From Acidimicrobiaceae bacterium (GTDB lineage Bacteria; Actinomycetota; Acidimicrobiia; Acidimicrobiales; RAAP-2), in NCBI GenBank assembly GCA_003161575.1, contig PMOE01000072.1, positions 153,744 through 217,743 of the forward strand: a stretch of DNA of 64,000 nucleotides, read 5' to 3'. The notes under the pieces were generated by a model, which had not been told where the DNA came from, ran no database searches, and saw nothing but the letters and a program-made list of their open reading frames with translations. Each line of letters opens with the position of its first letter. Position 1 is the first letter of the stretch. The position numbers were made by a program, and so were the translations under genes. Below, in pieces: positions 23,565 through 32,225 of the stretch.

Positions 23565-25565
23565 ATGGCTCTGAGCGCATTGTGTCAACGACGTCAGCGG
23601 CGAGCAGGCCTCGTGGCCAACGCTCGGGGACCGAACCAGGTTCGCCCGGGCGCCGTGATCGCTCTCGGGCTCCTGCTCAGCGCTGGCTCCCTCGCTGGCT
23701 TTGCGTCGGGGGCCGCAGCGATATCCTCAGTTACTCTTTACGTCGACAATTCGCTGGGGACGGCCTCGACTGGCTGCACCGCGCCGGGTGCAGGTGCCTG
23801 TTTCAGCATCGAAGATGGCGTGGTCGCAGCTCAGGCACTCTCGAACTCCGCTGTGACTCTTGACGTGGCAGCTGGTTTCTACAGTGAGACCGCGATGAGC
23901 ATCAAAGTACCGGCTGGCGACACTCTCACGATCCAAGGTGACGGCTCCTCGACAACCACCCTGGATGACGGTGGAACGGGTAGCGACTTCACGATCGAGA
24001 CCGGTTCGAGTCCGGTGACGATCGATGGGATCACTATTGCTGGAGGGTCCGCTGATGGCGGCGGCGTGTACAGCGACGGCGGAAGCGTCACGCTGACCAA
24101 CGACACGATTTCGGGCGATTCGGCAGCAGGTGGCAACGGCGGCGGTGTGTACAACGACTTTGGCACGATCACCCTCGAAAACGACACTCTCTCCGAAGAC
24201 ACCGCAGCCGGCGGCTATGGGGGTGGGGTCTACAACAAGAGCACCGCCATCCTCGACAACGACACGCTCTCCGATGATGCCGCCCTGAACGGTGGTGGGG
24301 TTGTCAACGACAGCGGAACCAGCACCCTCGAGAACGACACGCTCTCCCACGACTCCATTGGACTCGGCGGCCTGCTGCTCTTCGGCACTGCTGCGGGTGG
24401 CGTCTTGAACATCGGTGGGTCGACGTCCTTAGCCAATTCCCTCTTGTCCAATCATCGCCAAGGAGGCAATTGCCACGGAACCGTGACCGATGCGAGCTTC
24501 AACGTCGCTGACGACGCCACCTGTGGATTCGGCTCCAACAGCGTTTCGGGTTCGACGTCCATCGGTTCGCTCACGCTTGGCGCCAATGGGTCGACCGGAC
24601 CACAGACCGAAGCGATCACCACGTCGAGTTCGGCCTTTGGAGAGGTGCCGAAGAGCGCCTGTTCGCTCACCACCGACGAGCGGGGCCTGCCGAGACCGGG
24701 AACCGGGTACACCAATTGTGAAGCCGGGGCGTTCGAGCTGCAGGGGGCTCTTCCGGCACCACCGACCCCCGGCTATGACCTTGCGGGCTCTGATGGTGGG
24801 GTCTTCGTGTTCCCGACCGGGCAGTCCTCAGGCTTCTTCGGGTCGCTCCCGGGCTTGGGCGTCAAAGTGAACAACATCGTGGGCATCGTGCCCACCAACA
24901 ACTTCGCCGGTTACAACCTCGTGGGATCCGATGGTGGGGTCTTCGTGTTCCCGACCGGCCAGTCCTCGGGTTTCTTCGGATCGCTCCCCGGATTAGGGGT
25001 CAACGTCAACAACGTGGTCGGCATCGTGCCCACCAACAACTTCACCGGCTATGACCTGGTGGGATCCGATGGTGGGGTTTTCGTGTTCCCGACCGGCCAG
25101 TCCTCGGGATTCTTCGGATCGCTGCCCAGTATGGGGGTGCAGGTGAACGACATTGTCGGCATCGTGGCCAGTCCGGGTGGTGGGGGTTACTTCTTGGTCG
25201 GCAAAGACGGCGGGGTCTTCACCTTCGGGAGCGCATCATTCTTCGGATCACTGCCCGGCACCGGAGTCCACGTGACCAACATCACCGCAATTGCGTCCAC
25301 CACCGACGGCCAGGGCTACTACGTGGTCGGGGCCGATGGGGCCGTCTACGCCTTCGGCGACGCCACGTCGCACGGCTCACTCCCGGGCCTGGGCGTCAGT
25401 GTTTCGAACATCGTGAGCATCGTGCCCACCCCCGACGGCGGGGGCTACTGGCTCATCGGCTCTGACGGGGGGGTCTTCGCCTTCGGTGACGCCGTCAGCC
25501 AGGGATCGCTCCCGGGCCTCGGGGTGAGCGTAAAGAACATCGTGGGGGCGGTACCCACGGCCTGA
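23565..25565 (+). CDS. secreted beta-helix protein with C-terminal propeller-like repeats
   Basis: 666 residues. A long signal peptide (positive N-terminus, hydrophobic 'GAVIALGLLLSAGSLAGF' around 33-50, Ala-rich cleavage region) is followed by a domain of parallel beta-helix type (about 60-400) with repeating 'GGGVYND...LENDTLS' rungs, as in polymorphic outer-membrane or pectate-lyase-like proteins. The C-terminal 265 residues contain six repeats of the form GYxLVGSDGGVFxFG...GSLPGLGVxVxNIVGIVPT. The role is probably surface adhesion or carbohydrate contact; no catalytic site is evident. AAAGAGG lies 5 nt before ATG 23565. Confidence 0.8.
   Translation: MALSALCQRRQRRAGLVANARGPNQVRPGAVIALGLLLSAGSLAGFASGAAAISSVTLYVDNSLGTASTGCTAPGAGACFSIEDGVVAAQALSNSAVTLDVAAGFYSETAMSIKVPAGDTLTIQGDGSSTTTLDDGGTGSDFTIETGSSPVTIDGITIAGGSADGGGVYSDGGSVTLTNDTISGDSAAGGNGGGVYNDFGTITLENDTLSEDTAAGGYGGGVYNKSTAILDNDTLSDDAALNGGGVVNDSGTSTLENDTLSHDSIGLGGLLLFGTAAGGVLNIGGSTSLANSLLSNHRQGGNCHGTVTDASFNVADDATCGFGSNSVSGSTSIGSLTLGANGSTGPQTEAITTSSSAFGEVPKSACSLTTDERGLPRPGTGYTNCEAGAFELQGALPAPPTPGYDLAGSDGGVFVFPTGQSSGFFGSLPGLGVKVNNIVGIVPTNNFAGYNLVGSDGGVFVFPTGQSSGFFGSLPGLGVNVNNVVGIVPTNNFTGYDLVGSDGGVFVFPTGQSSGFFGSLPSMGVQVNDIVGIVASPGGGGYFLVGKDGGVFTFGSASFFGSLPGTGVHVTNITAIASTTDGQGYYVVGADGAVYAFGDATSHGSLPGLGVSVSNIVSIVPTPDGGGYWLIGSDGGVFAFGDAVSQGSLPGLGVSVKNIVGAVPTA
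24771..25562 (+). repeat. six tandem coding repeats (138/129 bp units)
   Basis: Units begin at 24771, 24909, 25047, 25185, 25314 and 25443. The first three are 138 bp, nearly identical at DNA level, and share the segment FPTGQSSGFFGS. The last three are shorter and more diverged, with FGDA-type turns. The count of six suggests a closed six-bladed propeller. The nucleotide similarity of the first three points to recent duplication or gene conversion. Confidence 0.85.
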
Positions 25566-25673
25566 GCCTCGAGTTGCACAAATGTCGGTCGGTGCTGCGG
25601 ACTTCTACACGCCCGTGTGCCACAAACGAACGTTTTGGCACCGGTGTCCGGGGAATCGCTGGATCTGAGCGGG

Positions 25674-25679
25674 CATAAT
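25674..25679 (+). promoter_or_regulatory. candidate -10 box CATAAT
   Basis: CATAAT ends 6 nt before ATG 25686 with no Shine-Dalgarno sequence, consistent with a leaderless transcript. Confidence 0.5.
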
Positions 25680-25685
25680 CCGTCC

Positions 25686-26048
25686 ATGAACTCTGCCCGC
25701 CTTCCCGCAGACGACGTCGTCGCCGGACGTCTCCTCGACGATCTGAGCTCTGCAGACGACCAATGGTTGTGGGAGGTCGTCTGGCACATGAACACGCACT
25801 TTCCCGATGTACCGGGGTCCGAGAAGATCGCGCTGGCCCGCAGGGTGGTCCTCGCTTTGTCCGGTCGGGGCGAGATCACCCTCTGGCGCGGAGAGTGGCC
25901 AATCGGAGCATTGACCCCTCTCGGCAGCCACGACGCGCACCGCCTCGGGTTCGAGAATCCCCCCTGGTTCGACCCGGAGGGGTCCGATCTGCATGTGGTG
26001 ATCCGAGGATCCGGCAGCACCTCAATCCATGAGGGCACCGTCATCTAG
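25686..26048 (+). CDS. hypothetical protein
   Basis: 120 residues, acidic and soluble, not recognised. 'WLWEVVWHMNTHFPDVPGSEKIALARRVVLAL' forms amphipathic helices and a beta-rich C-terminal half follows ('GEITLWRGEWP', 'DLHVVIRGSG'). ATG 25686 was selected because of the CATAAT -10 box 6 nt upstream; the frame is open back to 25617. It lies between the secreted repeat protein and an SRPBCC gene on the same strand, but appears to have its own promoter. Confidence 0.6.
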   Translation: MNSARLPADDVVAGRLLDDLSSADDQWLWEVVWHMNTHFPDVPGSEKIALARRVVLALSGRGEITLWRGEWPIGALTPLGSHDAHRLGFENPPWFDPEGSDLHVVIRGSGSTSIHEGTVI

Positions 26049-26113
26049 ACCAACAACACGGTACGGTGCCTGTCGCCGGGGGATGTTCATCGCGACGAGA
26101 CGAGGAGATGGCA

Positions 26114-26596
26114 ATGAAGGGCTATGTACTCTCGGTTGAAAAGATGATCCCGGTTGCTTCAGAAGCAATCTTCGATGTATTGGCGGACGCAACAAAACAC
26201 TCGTTGATCGATGGTTCCGACATGCTCCAGGGTGCCAACGATGGCGCATCGCAGCGCCTGGCCCTGGGCACGACCTTCGGCATGGGAATGAAGTTGTTTG
26301 TCCGATACTCGACGGTGAACAAAGTCGTCGAGTTCGAAGAGAACCGGCGGATCGCATGGCAAACCGGCCCACAAGGAGCGATGGGTCGATTCACCGCAGG
26401 GAGGATCTGGCGATACGAGCTGGAGCCGGTGAGCGGCGGGACCCTGGTCCGAGAGAGCTGGGACATCACCCCTGATCATCAGCGAGTCCTCCTAAAGCTC
26501 GGAAATATCTACTCGAACAAGACGCGTCGCGATATGGAGCGCACATTGGATCGGCTCAATGAGCTGATGGCCAGCGATCAGGCCCAGGAGAACTGA
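26114..26596 (+). CDS. SRPBCC family (START-like) protein
   Basis: 160 residues with the Bet v1/START helix-grip pattern: an N-terminal strand, then 'PVASEAIFDVLADATKHSLIDGS' (the typical helix after strand 1), central strands with 'GMGMKLFVRYSTVNKVVEFEENRRIAWQ' spread over about 60-90, 'WRYELEPVSGGTLVRESWD', and a long C-terminal helix. It probably binds a hydrophobic ligand or acts as a cyclase/dehydratase-like protein. ATG 26114 has AGGAG 6 nt upstream (ATG 26108 is possible). TACGGT at 26062-26067 is a candidate -10. Confidence 0.8.
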   Translation: MKGYVLSVEKMIPVASEAIFDVLADATKHSLIDGSDMLQGANDGASQRLALGTTFGMGMKLFVRYSTVNKVVEFEENRRIAWQTGPQGAMGRFTAGRIWRYELEPVSGGTLVRESWDITPDHQRVLLKLGNIYSNKTRRDMERTLDRLNELMASDQAQEN

Positions 26597-26666
26597 GCCG
26601 GCCCCAGCCAGACCCGGGGCACCCGCCACGCTCGACGAGTTCGAATGAGAGCGGGCACCGCTCGGT

Positions 26667-27707
26667 TCACGGGTCGGGCGGTGTGTGTCCGAGCCAGCGG
26701 TCGAGGAAGGGGTAGGCGGCCAGCCCGTGCCACTGATGGTCGCCGACGAAAACGTCGTGGACGATGCGGTCGCTCGCGCCGAAGCGCTGGTAGACGGCGC
26801 GAAGCTGGCCGACCGATTCGCTCGCCGCGGCCACCGGAAAGAGCATGTCCTCGGTACCGGTCTCGACCAACAGAGGCCGCGGGGCGATGAGAGCCCCGAG
26901 ATCGACGTGCTCGAGACGCCCGAGCATGCCCCCCATTACCTGGGAGCCGCACATGTTCCACGGCACCTTGTGCGACTCGGCCCAACTAGAGAGGAACCCG
27001 CTGACGACGGCGACCGCCACCCGGTCGTCGAAGGCGGACAGGAACAGGGTCATCGTCCCCCCGAGCGAGAGGCCCACCATCCCGATGCGTTTGGCGTCGA
27101 CCAGCGGATGCTCGGCGAGGACGTCGAGGGACCGGGCCAGGTCCCAGAGGTTCTGGGCGATCGGGTTCCAGCCGGCCATCACGGCGTGTACGAGGTTGGT
27201 GTCGCACGCGTAGTGGTCGGGGGGATTCCAGTCGGCCCGTTCCCCGAAGCACCGCAGATCCGGCGCAAGTACGACGTAGCCGCGCCGGGCCAACTGCGCC
27301 GCGTAGTCCCCATTGGGCGCCTCGGTGCTGACGAGACCGCAGACCACGTCCTTGCCCGGGCCGTGGCCGTGGCAGGCCAAGATGGCGGGGCCGGGGAGGG
27401 ATCGACCGTCGGGCACCAGCAGATAGGCCGGCACCGACATCGTGTCCTCAGAGTCAAAGACGATCTTCTCTCGCCGGTAACCCTCGCACTGGACGGTCTC
27501 GAGCGTTTCGACGTCGGGCAGCACCCGCTTGGGGAACTGTCCGAGCAACTCGTCCAGGCGACTGCGGCAGCGGACCCGCCAGGGGTCGAATCCAGCCAGG
27601 TTGGTGACGTCGAGTGGGTCCTGTTGGGTGGTCTCCATGAGCCGGGTCACCCACTGGAACCAGGACGAATAGTTGCGCTTCTTGCCGGTCGGCGCGCTGA
27701 TCGTCAC
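26667..27707 (-). CDS. alpha/beta hydrolase, dienelactone hydrolase/acetyl-xylan-esterase-like
   Basis: 346 residues. It has the nucleophile elbow GLSLGG, an acidic residue in 'ETGTEDMLFP', the catalytic His in 'VGDHQWHG', and the HGHG oxyanion motif in 'ILACHGHGPGKD'. The 110-residue N-terminal extension with 'KKRNYSSWFQWVTRLMETTQ' is characteristic of a subfamily of large carbohydrate-esterase-like hydrolases. GTG 27707 was chosen because GGAGG lies 6 nt upstream, which removes 81 residues of unsupported frame. It is divergent from the TauD dioxygenase gene. Confidence 0.82.
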   Translation of the reverse strand: MTISAPTGKKRNYSSWFQWVTRLMETTQQDPLDVTNLAGFDPWRVRCRSRLDELLGQFPKRVLPDVETLETVQCEGYRREKIVFDSEDTMSVPAYLLVPDGRSLPGPAILACHGHGPGKDVVCGLVSTEAPNGDYAAQLARRGYVVLAPDLRCFGERADWNPPDHYACDTNLVHAVMAGWNPIAQNLWDLARSLDVLAEHPLVDAKRIGMVGLSLGGTMTLFLSAFDDRVAVAVVSGFLSSWAESHKVPWNMCGSQVMGGMLGRLEHVDLGALIAPRPLLVETGTEDMLFPVAAASESVGQLRAVYQRFGASDRIVHDVFVGDHQWHGLAAYPFLDRWLGHTPPDP

Positions 27708-27798
27708 GTGGCCCTCCGTGTCTTGGCGACGCCCGAGGGGCACGGGCGCCCGACCCACGATAGGTGGCCCGGCGGTTGAGGTTCGCCGGGCGGTGGGG

Positions 27799-27804
27799 CA
27801 CACT
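27799..27804 (+). promoter_or_regulatory. candidate -10 box CACACT
   Basis: CACACT ends 6 nt before ATG 27811 with no Shine-Dalgarno sequence. It follows the same -10-to-start spacing as other genes in the window. Confidence 0.35.
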
Positions 27805-27810
27805 TGATCC

Positions 27811-28662
27811 ATGACGATCGCAACCGAGCTGGACGTGCGTCCGCTCTCCCCGACAATCGGCGCTGAGATCGGCGGCCTCGATCTGGCCAAGCCCCTCGGA
27901 GAGGCGGTGGTGGCCCAGGTGCGAGCCGCCTTGAACCACCACCACGTCATTTTTTTCCGTGATCAGGCACTGTCGGCCGAACAACAAGAGGCCTTCGCCA
28001 ACCAGTTCGGTGCGGTCACCGAAGGCCATCCGGTGATCCCGGCGATCGAGGGCAACAAGAAGGTGCTGGCCATCGACAGCCGCTTGGATCGAGCCAGCTG
28101 GTGGCACACCGATATCACCTTCCTCGACACCCCGCCTCTGGCCTCGATCCTTTATATGCTCGAGGCTCCCGAAGTCGGCGGGGACACGATGTGGGCCAGT
28201 CTGCAGGATGCCTACGATGGTTTGGCCGAACCGGTCCGCAAGATGTGCGACACGTTGATTGCCATCCACTTCGATCCGTGGTTCGCCGCCGAAGTCGACG
28301 AGCGGGGCGGCTACGACTGGAACGGCGAGCGGCGGGAGAAGCTGCTCCCGGCGCTGCACCCGGTGGTCCGGACCCATCCGGAGAATGGGCGCAACGGCCT
28401 GTTCGTCAACGGACAGTTCACACAGATGTTGCTGGGCCTTTCGAAGATGGAGAGCAACGCCATCTTGGAACTCCTCTACCACCACTGCGAGAAGCCCGAG
28501 TACACCTGCCGCTTTCGCTGGCGGGCAGGCTCAGTGGCGTTCTGGGACAACCGGGCGACGCTGCACTACGCACTGGACGACTACGGCCAGGCTCCCCGAT
28601 TCGCCCATCGCGTCACGTTGCGGGGCGACCGGCCTTTCGGGCCGGCGATGCCCAAGCCCTGA
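27811..28662 (+). CDS. TauD/TfdA family Fe(II)/2-oxoglutarate dioxygenase
   Basis: 283 residues, normal length. It hydroxylates a small acid or sulfonate with O2 and 2-oxoglutarate, releasing succinate and CO2. The iron facial triad is His99 and Asp101 in 'WWHTDITF' and the distal His252 in 'NRATLHYALDDY'; the 2-oxoglutarate carboxylate is held by Arg in 'HRVTLRG' (about 267-271). The opening 'PLSPTIGAEIGGLDL' is typical of taurine and 2,4-D dioxygenases. Its 3' end overlaps the opposite-strand DinB-like frame by 132 bp. Confidence 0.9.
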   Translation: MTIATELDVRPLSPTIGAEIGGLDLAKPLGEAVVAQVRAALNHHHVIFFRDQALSAEQQEAFANQFGAVTEGHPVIPAIEGNKKVLAIDSRLDRASWWHTDITFLDTPPLASILYMLEAPEVGGDTMWASLQDAYDGLAEPVRKMCDTLIAIHFDPWFAAEVDERGGYDWNGERREKLLPALHPVVRTHPENGRNGLFVNGQFTQMLLGLSKMESNAILELLYHHCEKPEYTCRFRWRAGSVAFWDNRATLHYALDDYGQAPRFAHRVTLRGDRPFGPAMPKP

Positions 28663-29109
28663 GGCCGGCGCGTTCAACCCGGCGCCCGGGCCACCAGGCC
28701 CGAGCGCTGACGGAGGTGGCTCAGGGAAGTGCACCTCGGCGTGGATATCCATGAGCCGACCGATCGTCATCGGCTGGTCCACCCGGACCTCACCGCCGTC
28801 GACGATGCGGACATCGATCTCCCTCTCCGCCTGCTCGCCGGTGGGAGTGGCCAGATGCAGGAGCAGAAGTTGGTTCGAGACCTTCAGCGCCGCGATGGGA
28901 TCAATCTCTTGGCGTAACACCTCGTCGTCGACCGCTTCGGCGTTGTCATAGGTGCCGCTCGTGCACCCCTCGACCAGCAAGCGGTCGTTGAGGGCCAGGT
29001 GGGCCAGCACCATCGCCGATGTCCATTCACCGTCGGTTCCGTCGAACGAGCTGGACTCGGCCAAAGAGATGATCTCCTGGTAGCGAGCCGACAGTCCGGT
29101 CGTCTCCAT
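28531..29109 (-). CDS. DinB-like protein with antisense-overlapping C-terminus
   Basis: 192 residues. The first about 130 look real: 'METTGLSARYQEIISLAE' and 'TSAMVLAHLALNDRLLVEG' resemble the helical DinB/MDMPI N-terminus with its metal His, and the start has TAACAT 7 nt upstream (leaderless). The last 60 residues are Pro/Gly/Arg-rich and run antisense into the dioxygenase gene for 132 bp. The tail probably arose from stop-codon loss or is non-functional. The E-x3-H metal pair is not clear, so the enzyme class is tentative. Confidence 0.55.
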   Translation of the reverse strand: METTGLSARYQEIISLAESSSFDGTDGEWTSAMVLAHLALNDRLLVEGCTSGTYDNAEAVDDEVLRQEIDPIAALKVSNQLLLLHLATPTGEQAEREIDVRIVDGGEVRVDQPMTIGRLMDIHAEVHFPEPPPSALGPGGPGAGLNAPASGLGHRRPERPVAPQRDAMGESGSLAVVVQCVVQRRPVVPERH

Positions 29110-29116
29110 GGCCCAG

Positions 29117-29122
29117 ATGTTA
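29117..29122 (-). promoter_or_regulatory. candidate -10 box TAACAT
   Basis: TAACAT on the minus strand ends 7 nt before ATG 29109, with no ribosome-binding site. It faces the TACGGT box of the divergent cadD-like gene. Confidence 0.45.
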
Positions 29123-29161
29123 GACAGGCTTCTCGGATGTTGCGCTCTGGGCCGCGGGCGC

Positions 29162-29167
29162 TACGGT
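29162..29167 (+). promoter_or_regulatory. candidate -10 box TACGGT
   Basis: TACGGT ends 6 nt before GTG 29174 with no Shine-Dalgarno sequence, supporting both a leaderless transcript and this GTG as the start. Confidence 0.5.
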
Positions 29168-29173
29168 CACTTC

Positions 29174-29773
29174 GTGGGTGCCGCATTGATCGGGATTGCC
29201 GCGGTCTCCTTCGTGAGCACGAACATCGATAATTTCCTCCTGGCCTCCGCACAGTACGCGGCCGCGCCACCCCACCGGGTGCGCCGGATCACCATCGGTC
29301 AGCTCCTCGGTTTTGCTCTCGTGGTCACGGCCAGTGCGGCGGGGGCTGCGGCCCTTTTCGAGATACCGACTGCGTGGATCGGAGCACTCGGGCTCATCCC
29401 TCTCGCCCTGGGGGTTCGGGCGTTCCTCGGTCTCGCCCGCCGGGGCGCGAACCGAGATCGAGAAGCGAACACCCGGTGGCCGGTCGCCGGTGGCGTGATC
29501 ACCGCCGCGCTGGTCACCGTCGGGAGCAGCGGGGACAACCTGGCCGTCTATATACCCTTGTTCCATGAGAGCACGCTTTTGGGAGGGGCCGCGGTGGTCC
29601 TGTGCTTCATCGTGTTCGACCTGTTGCTCTGCTGGGGTGCGTTTGCCCTAGGGCGCCACCCGCGCACCCAGGGCGCCGTGGGGCGGACCGGAGCGTGGCT
29701 GACCCCGATCGTCTACTGCATCATCGGGGTGGTCGTGCTGGTGCGGGCCGGCAGCCTGCACTGGTTGTTCTAA
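29174..29773 (+). CDS. CadD-like cadmium/heavy-metal efflux or resistance membrane protein
   Basis: 199 residues with about five or six transmembrane helices. The opening 'AALIGIAAVSFVSTNIDNFLL' matches the CadD family motif (Thr-Asn-x-Asp-Asn/Asp) and is followed by a 'VGSSGDNLAVYIPLF' segment, the second conserved G-x-D/N motif. CadD proteins confer cadmium resistance in staphylococci and are common in actinomycetes. GTG 29174 is preferred to the frame's first start (29108) because it sits 6 nt after a -10 box and begins exactly at the family N-terminus. No metal-responsive regulator gene is adjacent. Confidence 0.8.
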   Translation: MGAALIGIAAVSFVSTNIDNFLLASAQYAAAPPHRVRRITIGQLLGFALVVTASAAGAAALFEIPTAWIGALGLIPLALGVRAFLGLARRGANRDREANTRWPVAGGVITAALVTVGSSGDNLAVYIPLFHESTLLGGAAVVLCFIVFDLLLCWGAFALGRHPRTQGAVGRTGAWLTPIVYCIIGVVVLVRAGSLHWLF

Positions 29774-29839
29774 GCGATGGTCACGGTCCCCAGCGCCAAC
29801 CCAGATCGGACGTGCGACACCGCCCACCGTTCCTCGGAG

Positions 29840-31390
29840 CTACCCGGGGGCCGGGGTGACGATGGGTAGGGGCTGGAAGGGGTGGATGACGACCCAACAG
29901 GTCCCCTGGGGCTGCTGGTTCGTCTTCAACTTGCAGGCGGACGTCGGTGGCACGTTGTTGTGCAACTCGACCACTTGGTACTGGGTCGGCCCGTAGTACT
30001 TGTTGGGCCCGTAGCTGAGGGTCGGGGTGTAGCCACCGGGGAAGTCGGTGATCTTGGACATCGCCTGGACGAAGGTCCGCCGGTTGAGGATCGTCCCGGC
30101 ATTGCGCGCCGCGGTTGCGAAGAGGCGGATGGACGTGCACCATGCCTGGATCGGGCCCTGCTCTTCGATGAAGGCGCTCTGCGAGGTCCCGACGCGATTC
30201 GGATAAGCCTTGTGCCAGTCGTTATAACAGCTGCGCACGCCAGGGTCGTAGCCACCCTGGCTCTCGGGCCGGTTGTCGTCGAAGCCGCCAAGCGTCTCGG
30301 TGGTCACACCCTGCTGGCCATCGAGGGCCTGCTCGTCGGGGACAGGGATCAACCCGAGGGCGGCGGTGATCGACTCTTCGTAGTCGCTCAACAAGAGCTT
30401 CGGAAAGTAGTTGTCCTGGGTCTCGGCGTTGACCACGGGGAAGAAGGCGTTGAACGGGATGAGCGGGATCACCGAGTTCACCCCGGCCGACTTGAGTTTT
30501 TGGACCACAAGAGGAGCATCGGTGTTGGTGGTGGCGGTCTCGGCGGGGTCTGCAGCGATGGTCTCGACCACCGGCGTCACGCCCGCCCGCTCGAGGTCGG
30601 GCAAGAGGTACTGGTTGAGGGCCGCCTGGTCGCTGGCCCGGTCGCCGGCGATCACGCCCACCTTGCGGTTCCCGCCGAGCAGACCGGAACTCAATCCCCA
30701 GTTGACCGTGGCCTGCAGGACGGCCGCATCATCTGGTCCGGTCCACCACAGGTAGGGCGCACCTTTCTGTGTCCAGTTGGTCACTGTCGTCCACTGGCTG
30801 ATGAGAGGGGTATGGCCCTCTTGGGTGATGCAGAGCTGGTTGTCGCCGGTCCACGTCCCCGCACCGTCGATGACGGCGAAGGCAGCCGGGGTGCCCTCGG
30901 TCCAGTCCTTACACAAGGCGCGCATGTCGGCTTCGTTGGTTGGGTCGAAGTTGGCGATGATGGCGTTGATCTTCTTCCCGTGGATGCCGCCTGCTTTGTT
31001 GATCTGGTTCACGAAGAAATGGATCGCCTTGGTCTGCTCGCCGAACTCCACGTCCTGGGCGAACCCCTCCTTGCCGGCCAGCGAGTTGAGGGCGACGACG
31101 GGAAACACCACGTTGACGGTGTTGCCCACGATGCCCCGGGTGCTGGTGCTGGCCTGGTTGACCGCACTCGGGGTCCCGCTCGAGCCGAACTGGGCCGCGG
31201 CCGCCGAGATGGCGGGTGGTGGGGCCGCGGGGGCGATGGCCACGTAGAGCACCGCACCGGCGGTGACCGCCACCACCAGGGCCACGGTGCGCAGCTGGGT
31301 TGAGACAGGCCGGCGACGGAAGCGCCGTGCGCTCCTTTTCACCACATACAGCGGGTTCCACCGGCTCGTCCCCATCGGTCTATCCCCCAT
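29840..31390 (-). CDS. branched-chain amino acid-type (Liv) ABC substrate-binding protein
   Basis: 516 residues. A basic N-terminus (about 1-35) and a hydrophobic segment 'TVALVVAVTAGAVLYVAIA' (about 37-55) form an uncleaved anchor or signal; there is no lipobox Cys. The rest is a type I periplasmic-binding fold: 'VNVVFPVVALNSLAG', 'GGIHGKKINAIIANFDPTN' and 'RKVGVIAGDRASDQAALNQ'. It would capture a ligand for the LivHM/LivG/MFS-LivF membrane complex. ATG 31390 overlaps the livG stop by 11 nt and has GGAGGAG upstream. Context suggests a carbohydrate-derived ligand, not necessarily an amino acid. Last gene of the operon. Confidence 0.85.
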   Translation of the reverse strand: MGDRPMGTSRWNPLYVVKRSARRFRRRPVSTQLRTVALVVAVTAGAVLYVAIAPAAPPPAISAAAAQFGSSGTPSAVNQASTSTRGIVGNTVNVVFPVVALNSLAGKEGFAQDVEFGEQTKAIHFFVNQINKAGGIHGKKINAIIANFDPTNEADMRALCKDWTEGTPAAFAVIDGAGTWTGDNQLCITQEGHTPLISQWTTVTNWTQKGAPYLWWTGPDDAAVLQATVNWGLSSGLLGGNRKVGVIAGDRASDQAALNQYLLPDLERAGVTPVVETIAADPAETATTNTDAPLVVQKLKSAGVNSVIPLIPFNAFFPVVNAETQDNYFPKLLLSDYEESITAALGLIPVPDEQALDGQQGVTTETLGGFDDNRPESQGGYDPGVRSCYNDWHKAYPNRVGTSQSAFIEEQGPIQAWCTSIRLFATAARNAGTILNRRTFVQAMSKITDFPGGYTPTLSYGPNKYYGPTQYQVVELHNNVPPTSACKLKTNQQPQGTCWVVIHPFQPLPIVTPAPG

Positions 31391-32225
31391 CAGTGGGCTC
31401 TCCTCCCCGATCTGGTTCCACCACCGGACCGGACACGGCGAGCGCCTCGGCACTCGCCCCGAGATAGGCGGCCAGCGCCCGGGGGTCGCGGCTCACCTGG
31501 TCGGGGGTGCCCGAGGACACGACCGTTCCCGTCTCCATCACCACCACCTTCGAGCAGAGCTCGAAGACGAGCGGCACGTCGTGCTCAACCAACAAGATGG
31601 TGCAGTCTGCCACCTGGTGGAGGCGTCGCAGCAGCGGGATGAAGGCTTCGGCCTCCCGCTGGGCTATGCCAGCTGTGGGCTCGTCGAGGAGGAGCAGGCG
31701 GGGTCGGGCCAGCACGATCGAGGCGAGGTCTACGACGCGCCTCGTCCCGGTCGACAGCTCGGCGGTCCGGTGGTGGCGGAAACGGGTCAGCCCGAACGAG
31801 GAGATCACCGCGTCGACTGCCTGGCGCTTGTTGCGTTCGGCCCGCCGGGCCCAGGGCATCTGGATCGTCGAGGAGACGACGCCGACGGCGCGGCGGGCGT
31901 CTTCGCAGATCATGAGCACGTCCTCGACCGACAGCTCAGGAAAGAGCCGGCAGTCCTGAAAGGAGCGGACCATGCCAATGGCCATCCGCTCCTCGGGCAG
32001 GTAGTCGGTCAACTCCTCCCCGTCGACCCGGATCGATCCAGCGGTTGCGCCGACATTCCCCGACACTGCGTCGAGCGTGGTGGTCTTGCCGGAGCCGTTC
32101 GGACCGATGAGGCCGACGATCGTGCCGGGCTCAGCGCCCAAAGAGATCCCGTCGACCGCCCGCAGTCCCCCGAAGGCCACCAACAGGTCCTCGATCTCGA
32201 GGCGGGCCGGACCGGTCGCATCCAT
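31380..32225 (-). CDS. livG: LivG-type ABC transporter ATP-binding protein
   Basis: 281 residues. Walker A is GPNGSGKTT, the Q-loop region follows in 'VRSFQDCRLFPELSVEDVL', the signature is LSTGTRR (LivG proteins vary from LSGGQ), Walker B is LLLLDEP, and the switch His is in 'LVEHDVPLV'. It supplies one of the two nucleotide-binding domains of a Liv-type importer; the other is fused to an MFS protein at 34235-36463. ATG 32225 overlaps the livHM stop as TGATG, so translation is coupled. Confidence 0.92.
   Translation of the reverse strand: MDATGPARLEIEDLLVAFGGLRAVDGISLGAEPGTIVGLIGPNGSGKTTTLDAVSGNVGATAGSIRVDGEELTDYLPEERMAIGMVRSFQDCRLFPELSVEDVLMICEDARRAVGVVSSTIQMPWARRAERNKRQAVDAVISSFGLTRFRHHRTAELSTGTRRVVDLASIVLARPRLLLLDEPTAGIAQREAEAFIPLLRRLHQVADCTILLVEHDVPLVFELCSKVVVMETGTVVSSGTPDQVSRDPRALAAYLGASAEALAVSGPVVEPDRGGEPTDGG

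Noticed and set aside
29882..31303. 473-codon open frame on the plus strand
   Set aside because: Runs antisense to the Liv binding protein, which has clear family motifs; the product shows no fold pattern.
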